A stretch of DNA of 64,000 bases from Candidatus Blautia faecipullorum. GTDB taxonomy: Bacteria > Bacillota > Clostridia > Lachnospirales > Lachnospiraceae. Where the stretch lies: positions 107,501 to 171,500 of the forward strand of contig DXEG01000060.1 in assembly GCA_019115125.1 (NCBI GenBank), given 5' to 3'. The stretch's first letter is position 1. The number at the start of each line of letters is the position of its first letter. The notes under the pieces are model-generated. The model saw only the letters and a program-made list of their open reading frames with translations, searched no databases and was not told the DNA's origin. This document shows, piece after piece, positions 32,440 through 41,439 of the stretch. Position numbers and translations under genes: made by a program.

Positions 32440-33732
32440 ATGGAACAGTATGTAATTAAAGGAGGCAATCCGTTGGTTGGAGAGGTTGAGATCGGCGGCG
32501 CGAAGAATGCGGCCCTTGCGATCCTTTCCGCATCCATTATGACGGATGAGACCATATTAATTGAGAACCTGCCCGACGTAAGAGACATCAATGTATTATT
32601 GGAAGCGATTGCCGGTATTGGCGCTCAGGTTGAGCGAATTGACAGATCAACCGTTAAGATCAACGGATCTACGATCACAGACATCAGTGTTGACTATGAA
32701 TATATTAAGAAGATACGTGCGTCCTATTATCTTCTGGGAGCTCTGCTTGGCAAATATAAACATGCGGAGGTTCCTCTTCCGGGAGGATGCAATATCGGAA
32801 GCAGGCCTATAGACCAGCATCTGAAAGGCTTCCGCGCCCTTGGAGCGTCTGTAAATATCCTTCACGGAGCGATTGTAGCGGAAGCTGAGAATCTCCATGG
32901 AAGCCATATTTTCCTTGATGTGGTTTCTGTAGGAGCGACCATTAATATTATGATGGCGGCGTCTCTGGCTCCGGGACGCACAATTATTGAAAATGCGGCC
33001 AGAGAGCCTCATGTAGTAGACGTTGCCAATTTCCTGAACAGTATGGGAGCGAATATCAAAGGCGCCGGTACGGATGTGATCCGCATCAAAGGCGTGGAGA
33101 AGCTCCATCGTACAGAATATCCCATTATCCCGGATCAGATCGAGGCGGGAACCTTTATGTTCGCGGCCGCGGCCACAGGCGGAGACGTAACAGTCAAAAA
33201 CGTCATCCCCAAGCATCTGGAGGCAACCACCGCCAAGCTGGAAGAAATCGGCTGTGAGGTGGAGGAATTTGACGATGCCGTGCGGGTGCGCGCAGGCAAG
33301 AGACTTCACAGAACTCATGTAAAAACGCTTCCTTATCCCGGGTATCCGACAGATATGCAGCCTCAGATCGCGGTAACTCTTGCTCTCGCGGAGGGAACAA
33401 GCATTGTGACTGAGAGTATTTTTGAAAACCGCTTCAAATATGCGGACGAGCTTTCCAGAATGGGAGCGAATATTAAAGTTGAAGGCAATTCCGCTATCAT
33501 TGACGGCGTGAGAAAGCTTACCGGCGCAAGAGTCAGCGCACCGGATCTCCGGGCGGGAGCAGCCCTTGTGATCGCGGGACTTGCGGCAGAGGGCGTCACG
33601 GTAGTGGACGATATTGTTTATATCCAGAGAGGATATGAGAATTTTGAAGAAAAGCTGAGAAGCCTGGGAGCGGAAATAGAAAAGGTTTCCAGTGAAAAGG
33701 AAATCCAGAAATTCCGTCTTCGTGTGGGATGA
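32440..33732 (+). CDS. murA: UDP-N-acetylglucosamine 1-carboxyvinyltransferase MurA
   Basis: The first committed step of peptidoglycan synthesis: enolpyruvyl transfer from PEP to UDP-GlcNAc. Signatures: GGAKNAALAILSASI at the N-terminus, the catalytic cysteine in LPGGCNIGSRPIDQHL (fosfomycin target), and GYPTDMQPQIAV. 430 residues, full length. A single gene with its own promoter. Confidence 0.96.
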   Translation: MEQYVIKGGNPLVGEVEIGGAKNAALAILSASIMTDETILIENLPDVRDINVLLEAIAGIGAQVERIDRSTVKINGSTITDISVDYEYIKKIRASYYLLGALLGKYKHAEVPLPGGCNIGSRPIDQHLKGFRALGASVNILHGAIVAEAENLHGSHIFLDVVSVGATINIMMAASLAPGRTIIENAAREPHVVDVANFLNSMGANIKGAGTDVIRIKGVEKLHRTEYPIIPDQIEAGTFMFAAAATGGDVTVKNVIPKHLEATTAKLEEIGCEVEEFDDAVRVRAGKRLHRTHVKTLPYPGYPTDMQPQIAVTLALAEGTSIVTESIFENRFKYADELSRMGANIKVEGNSAIIDGVRKLTGARVSAPDLRAGAALVIAGLAAEGVTVVDDIVYIQRGYENFEEKLRSLGAEIEKVSSEKEIQKFRLRVG

Positions 33733-33753
33733 TAAGTTTTATCAAAGATATGC

Positions 33754-33782
33754 TTGACAATTATACAAAATAAGTATATTGT
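33754..33782 (+). promoter_or_regulatory. sigma-A promoter of metK
   Basis: TTGACA (33754-33759), 17 bp, TATTGT (33777-33782), placed about 30 bp before the SAM riboswitch. Confidence 0.8.
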
Positions 33783-33811
33783 ATGTTTTGCAGTAATTTA
33801 ATAGAAACAGC

Positions 33812-33963
33812 CTTTTATTCAGAGTGGTGGAGATACAAAGGATCTGTGAAGCCACGGCAACCCCTCCGGTGAGGAAGGTGCCAACCTGAGCGAGTGATCG
33901 AACAATAAGAGGACTGATTGAAAGAGATATTCAGACAGTCCGATTATTCGGGCTGTTTTTTTA
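33812..33963 (+). ncRNA. SAM-I (S-box) riboswitch with terminator, controlling metK
   Basis: The conserved core is clear: AGAGTGGTGGAG, GAAGCCACGGCAACC and GGAAGGTGCCAACCTG, closed by P1 between CTTTTATT (33812-33819) and AATAAGAG (33904-33911). The expression platform is a terminator, ACAGTCCGA (33935-33943) with TCGGGCTGT and a T-run ending about 33963. GGACTG (33911-33916) can pair with CAGTCC (33936-33941) as the antiterminator when SAM is absent. High SAM thus turns off the SAM synthetase gene. Confidence 0.95.
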
Positions 33964-33999
33964 CATATGAATGGATTACAGAAAGAAAAGGAGAAGAAC

Positions 34000-35178
34000 A
34001 TGGAGAAAATTTTATTTACATCAGAATCTGTTACGGAAGGCCATCCGGATAAAATCTGCGACGCTATTTCCGACGCTGTTCTTGACGCTCTTATGGAGCA
34101 GGATCCTATGAGCCGGGTTGCCTGCGAGACATCCATCACCACGGGTCTTGTTCTGGTAATGGGAGAGATTACCTCAAAGGGATACGCGGATATTCAGAAA
34201 ATTGTAAGAGATACTGTCCGTGAGATCGGATATACCCGCGGAAAGTACGGCTTCGACGCAGATACCTGCGGCGTGATCACTGCCATTGACGAACAGTCAG
34301 CGGATATTGCTCTCGGAGTGGACAAGGCTCTGGAGGCGAAGATGGGCGAGGACGAGATTGACGCCATTGGAGCGGGAGACCAGGGAATCCAGTTCGGATT
34401 TGCTTCCAATGAGACAGAGGAATATATGCCCTATGCCATCAATATGGCTCATAAGCTTGCCCGCCGGCTTACAGAGGTCCGCAAGAACGGAACTCTGAAA
34501 TATTTAAGGCCGGACGGAAAGACGCAGGTAACAGTGGAATATAATGAAGAGGGAAAGCCCTTCCGTATTGACGCGGTGGTATGCTCTACCCAGCATGATC
34601 CCGACGTTACCCAGGAGCAGATCCATGAGGATATCAAAAAATATGTGCTGGATGCTGTGATCCCCGCGGATATGGTAGATGAAAATACAAAATATTTTAT
34701 CAATCCTACAGGACGTTTTGTGATCGGAGGACCTCACGGGGACAGCGGGCTTACCGGAAGAAAGATTATCGTTGACAGCTACGGCGGATACGGACGTCAC
34801 GGCGGCGGAGCTTTTTCCGGCAAGGACTGCACCAAGGTAGACCGTTCCGCAGCCTACGCGGCCCGTTATGTTGCGAAAAATATCGTCGCGGCAGGTCTTG
34901 CCGACAAGTGTGAGATCCAGCTTTCCTATGCCATCGGCGTCGCGCAGCCTACATCTATCAACGTTGAAACATTTGGAACAGGAAAGCTTTCTGATACAAG
35001 GCTTGTGGAAATTATCCGTGAAAACTTTGATCTCCGTCCGGCGGGAATCATCCGTATGCTGGATCTGAGAAGGCCGATCTACAAACAGACGGCTGCTTAC
35101 GGACATTTCGGACGTACAGATGTGGATCTTCCCTGGGAGCATCTTGATAAAGTAGACACACTGAAAAAATATCTGTAA
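34000..35178 (+). CDS. metK: S-adenosylmethionine synthetase
   Basis: MetK makes SAM from methionine and ATP. Signatures: [32 protein letters not shown], and the loop [16 protein letters not shown]. 392 residues from ATG 34000, which is preceded by AAAAGGAG; an in-frame ATG 33 bp upstream overlaps the riboswitch terminator tail. Regulated by the SAM riboswitch directly upstream. Confidence 0.97.
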   Translation: MEKILFTSESVTEGHPDKICDAISDAVLDALMEQDPMSRVACETSITTGLVLVMGEITSKGYADIQKIVRDTVREIGYTRGKYGFDADTCGVITAIDEQSADIALGVDKALEAKMGEDEIDAIGAGDQGIQFGFASNETEEYMPYAINMAHKLARRLTEVRKNGTLKYLRPDGKTQVTVEYNEEGKPFRIDAVVCSTQHDPDVTQEQIHEDIKKYVLDAVIPADMVDENTKYFINPTGRFVIGGPHGDSGLTGRKIIVDSYGGYGRHGGGAFSGKDCTKVDRSAAYAARYVAKNIVAAGLADKCEIQLSYAIGVAQPTSINVETFGTGKLSDTRLVEIIRENFDLRPAGIIRMLDLRRPIYKQTAAYGHFGRTDVDLPWEHLDKVDTLKKYL

Positions 35179-35276
35179 TATTTGGAAAAATATCAGAGGG
35201 TTCCGAAGAATTTTTCATGATTTAATAGAAAATTTAGACATAGGAATCTGAGGGTATGTTATAATAAACGCATAGA

Positions 35277-35310
35277 CGGACGATATATTCCGTCTGTGCG
35301 TTTTTTTTGT
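35277..35310 (+). terminator. intrinsic terminator after metK
   Basis: A 14-bp stem with a G-T pair (AACGCATAGACGGA 35277-35290, complement 35289-35302 region) is followed by eight Ts. A TG-T-TATAAT lies directly upstream (about 35258-35266), so a very short transcript could also start here. Confidence 0.85.
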
Positions 35311-35415
35311 ATCATTAGAAACAACTTGTTGCGTTAATGTATGAAAGTATTGATTTTCCTATGATACAACAATGATCCCAACCTTGATTATCAGAATGAG
35401 AAAAGAGGATATTTC

Positions 35416-36561
35416 ATGAAGCTGCGGACCAGGATTTTGGTAGGATTCCTGATGGTGATTCTTATGCCGCTTCTTTTGCTGGCGGCCACCTTATATGGCT
35501 TTCGGGAGTCACAGATAAGGAATTCTGAAAAAACCCAGATTGAAGAGAGTAAAACATATGACATTTCCATAGCGGATTCCTCTTCCGGGGAGGTAAGCTT
35601 CCAGATCATGACGAAGGATCTTTTTGTGACGGCTCTTGTGATCCTGGTTTTTACCAGCGTATCCGTAGGTCTCTGGATTTACAGAAGCATTGCGGCTCCC
35701 CTTTTAAAATTAAGAAGAGCCACCCAGAATATAAAAGAAGGCAATCTTGATTTTGTGCTGGAAGTGGAGGGGGATGATGAATTTTCAGAGCTGTGCAGGG
35801 ATTTTGAGGAAATGCGCAGGCGTCTGAAGGAATCGGCAGAAGAAAAGCTGGTTCTCGACAAGGAAAATAAAGAACTGATCAGCAACATTTCTCACGATCT
35901 GAAAACCCCCATTACCGCCGTAAAGGGCTATGTGGAGGGAATCATGGACGGAGTGGCGGATACCCCTGAAAAGATGGACCGTTATGTCAGGATTATTTAT
36001 AATAAAACGAATGAAATGGATCATCTGATCAATGAGCTTACCTTCTATTCAAAAATTGATACCAACAGAATCCCATATGTATTCAGTAAATTAAATGTGG
36101 ACGATTATTTTGCCGACTGCGCGGAGGAAGTGGGACTTGAGCTGGAGACAAGAGGGATCCAGCTTTATTACGCCAACTATGTGGACAAGGACGTCCTCGT
36201 GATCGCCGATGGAGAACAGATCCGGAGAGTCATCTACAATATTGTCAGCAACGCGATCAAATACATGGACAAAGCAAAAGGAGTCATACAGATCCGTGTG
36301 AAGGATGTGGGGGATTTTATTCAGGTAGAGATTGAAGACAACGGAAAGGGGATCGCGGCGAAGGATCTTCCAAATATTTTTGACCGGTTTTACAGAACCG
36401 ACGTATCCCGTAATTCCTCAAAAGGAGGCAGCGGTATCGGCCTTTCTATTGTCCGCAAGATCCTGGAGGATCACGGCGGGAAGGTATGGGCTACCAGCCG
36501 TGAGGGGATCGGCACGATTATGTATTTTGTTTTGAGAAAATATCAGGAGGTACCAATGTGA
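35416..36561 (+). CDS. sensor histidine kinase, HAMP-containing
   Basis: A 381-residue two-pass membrane kinase. Helices are at about 8-28 and 72-92, with only about 40 residues between them, so the external loop is too small for an ordinary ligand-binding domain. HAMP (IAAPLLKLRRATQNIKEGNL), HisKA with phosphorylated His in NISHDLKTPITAVKGYVEG, and the ATPase with N box IYNIVSNAIKYMDK, DNGKGI and GGSGIGLSI follow. It probably senses the membrane or an envelope partner. It overlaps the start of its response regulator. Confidence 0.93.
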   Translation: MKLRTRILVGFLMVILMPLLLLAATLYGFRESQIRNSEKTQIEESKTYDISIADSSSGEVSFQIMTKDLFVTALVILVFTSVSVGLWIYRSIAAPLLKLRRATQNIKEGNLDFVLEVEGDDEFSELCRDFEEMRRRLKESAEEKLVLDKENKELISNISHDLKTPITAVKGYVEGIMDGVADTPEKMDRYVRIIYNKTNEMDHLINELTFYSKIDTNRIPYVFSKLNVDDYFADCAEEVGLELETRGIQLYYANYVDKDVLVIADGEQIRRVIYNIVSNAIKYMDKAKGVIQIRVKDVGDFIQVEIEDNGKGIAAKDLPNIFDRFYRTDVSRNSSKGGSGIGLSIVRKILEDHGGKVWATSREGIGTIMYFVLRKYQEVPM

Positions 36562-37250
36562 TGAGTAAAATACTGATTATAGAGGATGAGGAAGCGATCG
36601 CGGATCTGGAAAAGGATTATCTGGAGCTCTCCGGATTCCAGGTGGAGATCGCGAACAGAGGAGATACGGGGCTTCATAAGGCGATGAATGAAGAATACGA
36701 CCTGATCATTCTGGATCTGATGCTTCCGGAGGTAGACGGGTTTGATATCTGCAGGCAGATCCGTCAGGAAAAAAATACGCCGATCATCATGGTGTCCGCC
36801 AAAAAAGACGATATCGACAAGATCCGCGGTCTGGGTCTTGGGGCGGATGATTACATGACGAAGCCCTTCAGTCCCAGCGAGCTTGTGGCGCGGGTGAAGG
36901 CACATATGGACAGATATAATCGTCTTGTAGGGTCAAGCGCCGCGAAGAATGACATCATTGAGATCAGAGGCATTAAGATTGACAAGACGGCGAGAAGAGT
37001 GTGGGTGAACGGAGAAGAAAAGACTCTTACCACAAAAGAATTTGATCTTCTTACCTTCCTTGCGGAAAATCCCAACCGTGTTTTTACCAAGGACGAGCTT
37101 TTCCGGGAAATCTGGGCGATGGAATCTGTTGGAGATATCGCTACGGTTACCGTCCACATCAAGAAAATCAGAGAAAAAATAGAATTTAATACAGCGAAGC
37201 CTCAGTATATTGAGACGATCTGGGGCGTGGGCTACCGATTTAAGGTTTAA
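36561..37250 (+). CDS. OmpR/PhoB-family response regulator
   Basis: A 229-residue regulator: receiver domain with acidic pocket EDEE, phosphoacceptor Asp in LIILDLMLPEVDG and Lys in MTKPFSPSEL; then a winged-helix DNA-binding domain (LTTKEFDLLTFLAENPNRVFTKDELFREIWAM ... TVTVHIKKIREKIE). ATG 36561 overlaps the kinase stop (TGATG); GTG 36558 is an alternative, both behind AGGAGG. The pair is transcribed kinase first, which is the less common order. Confidence 0.94.
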   Translation: MSKILIIEDEEAIADLEKDYLELSGFQVEIANRGDTGLHKAMNEEYDLIILDLMLPEVDGFDICRQIRQEKNTPIIMVSAKKDDIDKIRGLGLGADDYMTKPFSPSELVARVKAHMDRYNRLVGSSAAKNDIIEIRGIKIDKTARRVWVNGEEKTLTTKEFDLLTFLAENPNRVFTKDELFREIWAMESVGDIATVTVHIKKIREKIEFNTAKPQYIETIWGVGYRFKV

Positions 37251-37256
37251 GAAATG

Positions 37257-37311
37257 ACAGCGCCGGTAAACGCAGGATGAAGGGATCCTGTACATACCGG
37301 CGCTGTTTTTA
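37257..37311 (+). terminator. intrinsic terminator of the two-component operon
   Basis: ACAGCGCCGGTA (37257-37268) pairs perfectly with TACCGGCGCTGT (37295-37306), with an inner CAGGAT/ATCCTG stem, followed by TTTTTAT. Confidence 0.93.
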
Positions 37312-37425
37312 TATCATAATGCCATGATATGAAACGATCAAAGTGAGATTCTGTCTTATTTTACATAAGAAACAAGATAAAATACGATAAAACAATAAAA
37401 AGTACTAAAAAATAATAAAAAATGA

Positions 37426-37454
37426 TTGACATATATAGCGAAAATTGATATACT
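37426..37454 (+). promoter_or_regulatory. sigma-A promoter of the oligopeptide transporter operon
   Basis: TTGACA (37426-37431), 17 bp, TATACT (37449-37454), about 180 bp upstream of the binding-protein gene. The long AT-rich leader (37460-37630) shows no recognised riboswitch. Confidence 0.8.
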
Positions 37455-37633
37455 TATTCCAACAAAATCAGATTAAGTGTTTTTTATGAGTATGCAAAGG
37501 GGCATGTTATTTAATTAATTTCTAACTATACACTGCAAAAATGCAAAAAATAAGAAATACTTTTTTTGTACCCTTAATCTCAAAAGAATTTGTAACAAGT
37601 AAACAAATAAAACACGGAAAAGGAGAGAGATTT

Positions 37634-39247
37634 ATGAAAAATCGCAAAAAAGTTCTCGCAGCCCTTCTGGCAGGCGCAATGACGCTGTCTATGGGCACAA
37701 CCGCGTTTGCTGCAGAGGCAGAAGACGGCTATGCAGTGAAGGCTACCAACACAGAGGCGAAAGCGCCGGACAATGATCTGGTGATCGCTATCGAGGGAAG
37801 CGTAAGCTCCATGGATCCGGCCAACATTCCGGATACAAGCGCTATCTCCGCAACACGCGGATGCTATGAGATGCTTGTATATTTCAACGAGGACAGGGAG
37901 CTTGAGGGTCAGCTCGCGGAATCCTGGGAGGTTTCCGACGATTCTCTTACATATACCTTCCACCTTCGTGAAGGCGTGAAATTCCATGACGGAACAGATT
38001 TTAACGCGGAAGCTGTTAAGGCAAACTATGACCGTGTTCTTGACGCGGATAATAATCTCCGCCAGAGAAGAAACTTTGTAGTTACAGCAGAAGACGGAAC
38101 TGAGACTCCCCGTGTAGAGAGCGTGGAATGTCCGGACGACTATACCGTAGTATTTAAGCTTGCGAACGCATGGTCTCCGTTTATCAACCGCATGACTCAG
38201 TTCTGTATCATCAGCCCGGCCGCTCTTGAGGAGTACGGCAACGACGTTATGAACCATCCGGTAGGAACCGGCCCCTTCATCTGTACAGAATGGGAAGAGG
38301 GAGATCACACCTCTTTCGAACGCAATGAGGATTACTGGGGAGAAAAGGCTTCCGTAGACACTGTTACGATCAAGGAAGTGCCGGAGGCAGGTTCCCGTAC
38401 AGCGATGCTTCAGACAGGCGAGGCAGATATGGTTTATCCGATGCCCGCAGACCAGATCGAAGCGATCAAGAGCAACGACGATATCAACGTTATGACCGCG
38501 GATTCCAATATCATGAGATATGTAACTCTGAATATGGATCTTCCGGAGCTTTCCGACGTTAAGGTTCGTCAGGCTATGAACTACGCCATTGATAAGGACG
38601 CTTATATCCAGGTTATGTATGCCGGAAACGGCAAGCCCGCTACTTCTGTAGTTCCGTCCATCATCAACGGATATCAGGAGCAGGAAGCTTATACCTATGA
38701 TGTAGAAAAAGCAAAAGAGCTGATGAAGGAAGCAGGATATGAGGATGGATTCAAGCTTACACTGTGGGGCGACAATTCTACTCAGGAAATCAAGGGTATG
38801 ACCTTTGTTTCACAGCAGCTCGCGCAGATCGGCATTGAAGTAGAGGTTGTTCCTATGGAGCCAGCTACCGTCAGCGATAAGATCTATGTAGACAAAGAGG
38901 AAGCTGAGATCAATATGTGGTATGTAAACTGGTCCGCATCTGATTTCACCATGGACGGTTCTCTCCGTTCCCTGCTTTACAGCACTATGTGTCCGCCTAC
39001 CAGCGCCAACACAGCATACTTTAATAATTCAGAATTTGACAGTCTCCTGGATGAGGGTCTTGCTACTGCGGACGAAGCGGAGCAGGCGGAGATTTACGGA
39101 CAGGCTCAGGCTATCGCGTGGGAAGAGTGCCCGTGGCTGTTCCTTGGAAACGATCAGCTTCTGTATTCTACCAAGTCTTATCTCTCCGGCGCTTACGTTG
39201 CTCCGGACGGCGCGTTTAACTTTGCGAACGCGGTACTTGCTCAGTAA
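37634..39247 (+). CDS. extracellular solute-binding protein, family 5 (oligopeptide type)
   Basis: A 537-residue substrate-binding protein. The SBP_bac_5 pattern is clear: SVSSMDPANIPDTSA, LAESWEVSDDSLTYTFHLREGVKFHDG, NHPVGTGPFICTEWEEGD and VRQAMNYAIDKDA. The signal peptide (MKNRKKVLAALLAGAMTLSM ... AFA) ends with an Ala-X-Ala site and has no lipobox cysteine, unusual for a Gram-positive binding protein, which is normally lipid-anchored. ATG 37634 has AAGGAGAG upstream. It is the first gene of the operon; a strong hairpin after it could raise its level relative to the permeases. Substrates in this family are peptides, glutathione or nickel; genomic context favours peptides. Confidence 0.92.
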   Translation: MKNRKKVLAALLAGAMTLSMGTTAFAAEAEDGYAVKATNTEAKAPDNDLVIAIEGSVSSMDPANIPDTSAISATRGCYEMLVYFNEDRELEGQLAESWEVSDDSLTYTFHLREGVKFHDGTDFNAEAVKANYDRVLDADNNLRQRRNFVVTAEDGTETPRVESVECPDDYTVVFKLANAWSPFINRMTQFCIISPAALEEYGNDVMNHPVGTGPFICTEWEEGDHTSFERNEDYWGEKASVDTVTIKEVPEAGSRTAMLQTGEADMVYPMPADQIEAIKSNDDINVMTADSNIMRYVTLNMDLPELSDVKVRQAMNYAIDKDAYIQVMYAGNGKPATSVVPSIINGYQEQEAYTYDVEKAKELMKEAGYEDGFKLTLWGDNSTQEIKGMTFVSQQLAQIGIEVEVVPMEPATVSDKIYVDKEEAEINMWYVNWSASDFTMDGSLRSLLYSTMCPPTSANTAYFNNSEFDSLLDEGLATADEAEQAEIYGQAQAIAWEECPWLFLGNDQLLYSTKSYLSGAYVAPDGAFNFANAVLAQ

Positions 39248-39342
39248 TTCCCGCGGGAGTGATGAGAAGTAAAATAACAGAATAAAAACTGGGGCGACAG
39301 GCGCCGCAGCATTCACAACAGGACAATGAAGTTCTGAATCAT

Positions 39343-39397
39343 AACTGCCGTTCAGCCGTCTGTGAACCATTCACAGATGAGCGGACGGCAGTTTTTA
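39343..39397 (+). terminator. partial terminator / processing hairpin inside the transporter operon
   Basis: AACTGCCGT (39343-39351) pairs with ACGGCAGTT (39385-39393 region) around TCTGTGA/TCACAGA and ends in TTTTT. Located between the binding-protein and permease genes, it probably gives excess binding protein, a usual pattern. Confidence 0.75.
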
Positions 39398-39408
39398 CAG
39401 TTTATAGG

Positions 39409-39570
39409 TATCAGTTCAGCCATACAGAGGCCGGGAAGCATAAAACATGCCTGCATGTTTTTGTGAGCGGACATCTGTATGAGCTGAGCGCCCGTTTATG
39501 AGTAAAACAGTGGCGTCAGCCACAGTAAGCACGCAGTGCGGTTTTACGAATGGCGCGGGCTGAACTGATA
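39409..39570 (+). repeat. dispersed structured inverted-repeat element, copy 2 (complete)
   Basis: 162 bp bounded by perfect 13-bp terminal inverted repeats (TATCAGTTCAGCC 39409-39421 and complement 39558-39570). Inside are hairpin A (CATACAG 39421-39427 with CTGTATG 39475-39481, inner AAACATGC/GCATGTTT) and arm B (GCGCC 39488-39492 with GGCGC; GTAAAAC 39502-39508 with GTTTTAC 39541-39547; inner GTGGC/GCCAC and GCAC/GTGC hairpins). The whole can fold as a cloverleaf. It carries no gene and lies between the binding protein and the first permease, 22 bp before its start codon. Confidence 0.85.
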
Positions 39571-39591
39571 TGTTTACAGGGAGGTAAAAGA

Positions 39592-40512
39592 ATGGGTCGG
39601 TATTTTATTAAGCGTTTACTCAGCGCTATTCCTCTTTTGCTGGTAATTTCATTTCTGGTATTTATGTTCATACATATGATCCCCGGCGATCCGGCCAAAT
39701 TGATCGCGGGTCAGGATTCCACAAAAGAAGAGGTTGAGGTTGTAAGACAGCAGCTTGGACTGGATCAGCCGCTGCTGAAGCAGTACGGTCAGTATATGAA
39801 GGGCCTTGTCACAGGTGATCTTGGCAATTCCATCAGAAACGGAAAATCTGTTGTGGAGACCATCGCTCCCAGAATGAAGCCGACGATCATGCTGACTGTT
39901 TCCGCCATGATCTGGGCTACGATCATCGGTGTGGCTCTTGGCATCATTTCCGCCGTATTCCATGGCAGGATCCTGGACTATGTAGGTATGATCATCGCTA
40001 TTTCCGGTATTTCCGTACCAAGCTTCTGGCTGGGTCTGGAATTGATCCAGGGATTTTCGGTAGCTCTGAACTGGCTGCCTACAGGAGGGCTTGATTCCTG
40101 GCAGAGCTATATTCTTCCCTCGCTTACTATGGGAGCGGGAATCATGGCGATCCTGGCGCGTTTCACCCGTTCCTCCATGCTTGAGACCATGAGGGAGGAT
40201 TATGTGCGTACAGCCAGAGCCAAGGGACTTACAGAATCTCTCGTGGTTATGCGCCATGCTTTTAAAAATTCTCTGATCGAGATTGTCACAGTTGCAGGTC
40301 TTCAGATCGGCGGTCTTCTTTCCGGTTCTGTAATGGCGGAAACCGTATTCTCCATTCCGGGACTTGGACGTCTTCTGGTAGACTCCATCAATTTCCGTGA
40401 TTATAAGGTAGTGCAGGCATTGCTTTTGTTCTTCGCGGCAGAGTATATTTTTATCAATCTGATTGTGGATGTACTCTATGGCGTGATCAACCCGAAAGTA
40501 CGTTATGATTAG
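39592..40512 (+). CDS. oligopeptide ABC transporter permease (DppB/OppB type)
   Basis: A 306-residue membrane protein beginning GRYFIKRLLSAIPLLLVISFLVF, with the family's cytoplasmic EAA-like loop RTARAKGLTESLVVMRHAFKNSLIEIVT. Six helices. GGGAGGT lies 8 bp before ATG 39592. It forms a heterodimeric channel with the next gene product. Confidence 0.94.
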   Translation: MGRYFIKRLLSAIPLLLVISFLVFMFIHMIPGDPAKLIAGQDSTKEEVEVVRQQLGLDQPLLKQYGQYMKGLVTGDLGNSIRNGKSVVETIAPRMKPTIMLTVSAMIWATIIGVALGIISAVFHGRILDYVGMIIAISGISVPSFWLGLELIQGFSVALNWLPTGGLDSWQSYILPSLTMGAGIMAILARFTRSSMLETMREDYVRTARAKGLTESLVVMRHAFKNSLIEIVTVAGLQIGGLLSGSVMAETVFSIPGLGRLLVDSINFRDYKVVQALLLFFAAEYIFINLIVDVLYGVINPKVRYD

Positions 40513-40523
40513 GAGGAGAGAAG

Positions 40524-41426
40524 ATGGCACAGACAAATATGAATACAGACAAAAATAAATTTGCTGCTGCTGAAGAGCTTCCAAAGGCGAAGAGTAAAAC
40601 GAAGGAATTTATAAAAAAATTTCTGAAACGTAAAACAGCAGTGATCTCACTTGTTTTTATTATCTTTATTATTTTAATGGCTGTAATTGCTCCCTTCGTA
40701 GTTCCCTACGCGCCGGACCAGCCGGATTATACAAGTCTGCTTCAGGGGCCCAGCTCCACGCATATCTGGGGAACGGACGAGTTCGGACAGGACGTATTCA
40801 GCCGTCTGATGGTAGGCGGAAGGCTTTCGCTTTCCTGCGCGCTGATCGCTACCATCGTAGGTACCGCTGGGGGGGTTATTCTGGGTCTGATCGCGGGCTT
40901 TTACGGAGGATTCATTGATTCTCTGATCATGAGATGCTGCGATGTGCTTTTCGCGTTTCCTGATATCCTTCTTGCTATCGCCGTTGTCGCGATCATCGGA
41001 CCGGGTATGATCAACGTTATGATCGCGGTTGCCGTATTTACCGTACCGTCCTTCGCCAGGATCATACGAAGCGCAACCATCTCTGTAAAGCAGTCGCTCT
41101 ATGTGGAGGTGGCCCGTTCTCTGGGATGTAAGAACAGCCGGATCCTGTTTGTCCATGTTTTCCCGGGAACTATCCAGTCCATGATCGTAAACTTTACCAT
41201 GCGTATCGGTACCGCGATCCTGGCGGCTTCCTCGCTGAGCTTTCTGGGATTCGGAGCAAACGTTACGGAGCCTGACTGGGGAGCCATGCTTTCCTCCGGA
41301 CGTAACTACCTGAACACAGCGCCTCATATGGTACTGTTTCCCGGTATCCTGATTTTCCTTACCGTTCTCGCTTTCAACCTTTTGGGAGACGGTTTGAGGG
41401 ATACTCTGGATCCGAAGATGAACTAG
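40524..41426 (+). CDS. oligopeptide ABC transporter permease (DppC/OppC type)
   Basis: A 300-residue permease with the OppC_N start (KFLKRKTAVISLVFIIFIILM), HIWGTDEFGQDVFSRLMVGGRLSL and the EAA loop ARSLGCKNSRILFVHVFPG. It begins 11 bp after the previous gene and is followed 13 bp later by the first ATPase. Confidence 0.95.
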   Translation: MAQTNMNTDKNKFAAAEELPKAKSKTKEFIKKFLKRKTAVISLVFIIFIILMAVIAPFVVPYAPDQPDYTSLLQGPSSTHIWGTDEFGQDVFSRLMVGGRLSLSCALIATIVGTAGGVILGLIAGFYGGFIDSLIMRCCDVLFAFPDILLAIAVVAIIGPGMINVMIAVAVFTVPSFARIIRSATISVKQSLYVEVARSLGCKNSRILFVHVFPGTIQSMIVNFTMRIGTAILAASSLSFLGFGANVTEPDWGAMLSSGRNYLNTAPHMVLFPGILIFLTVLAFNLLGDGLRDTLDPKMN

Positions 41427-41439
41427 GGAGGGAAAAGCC

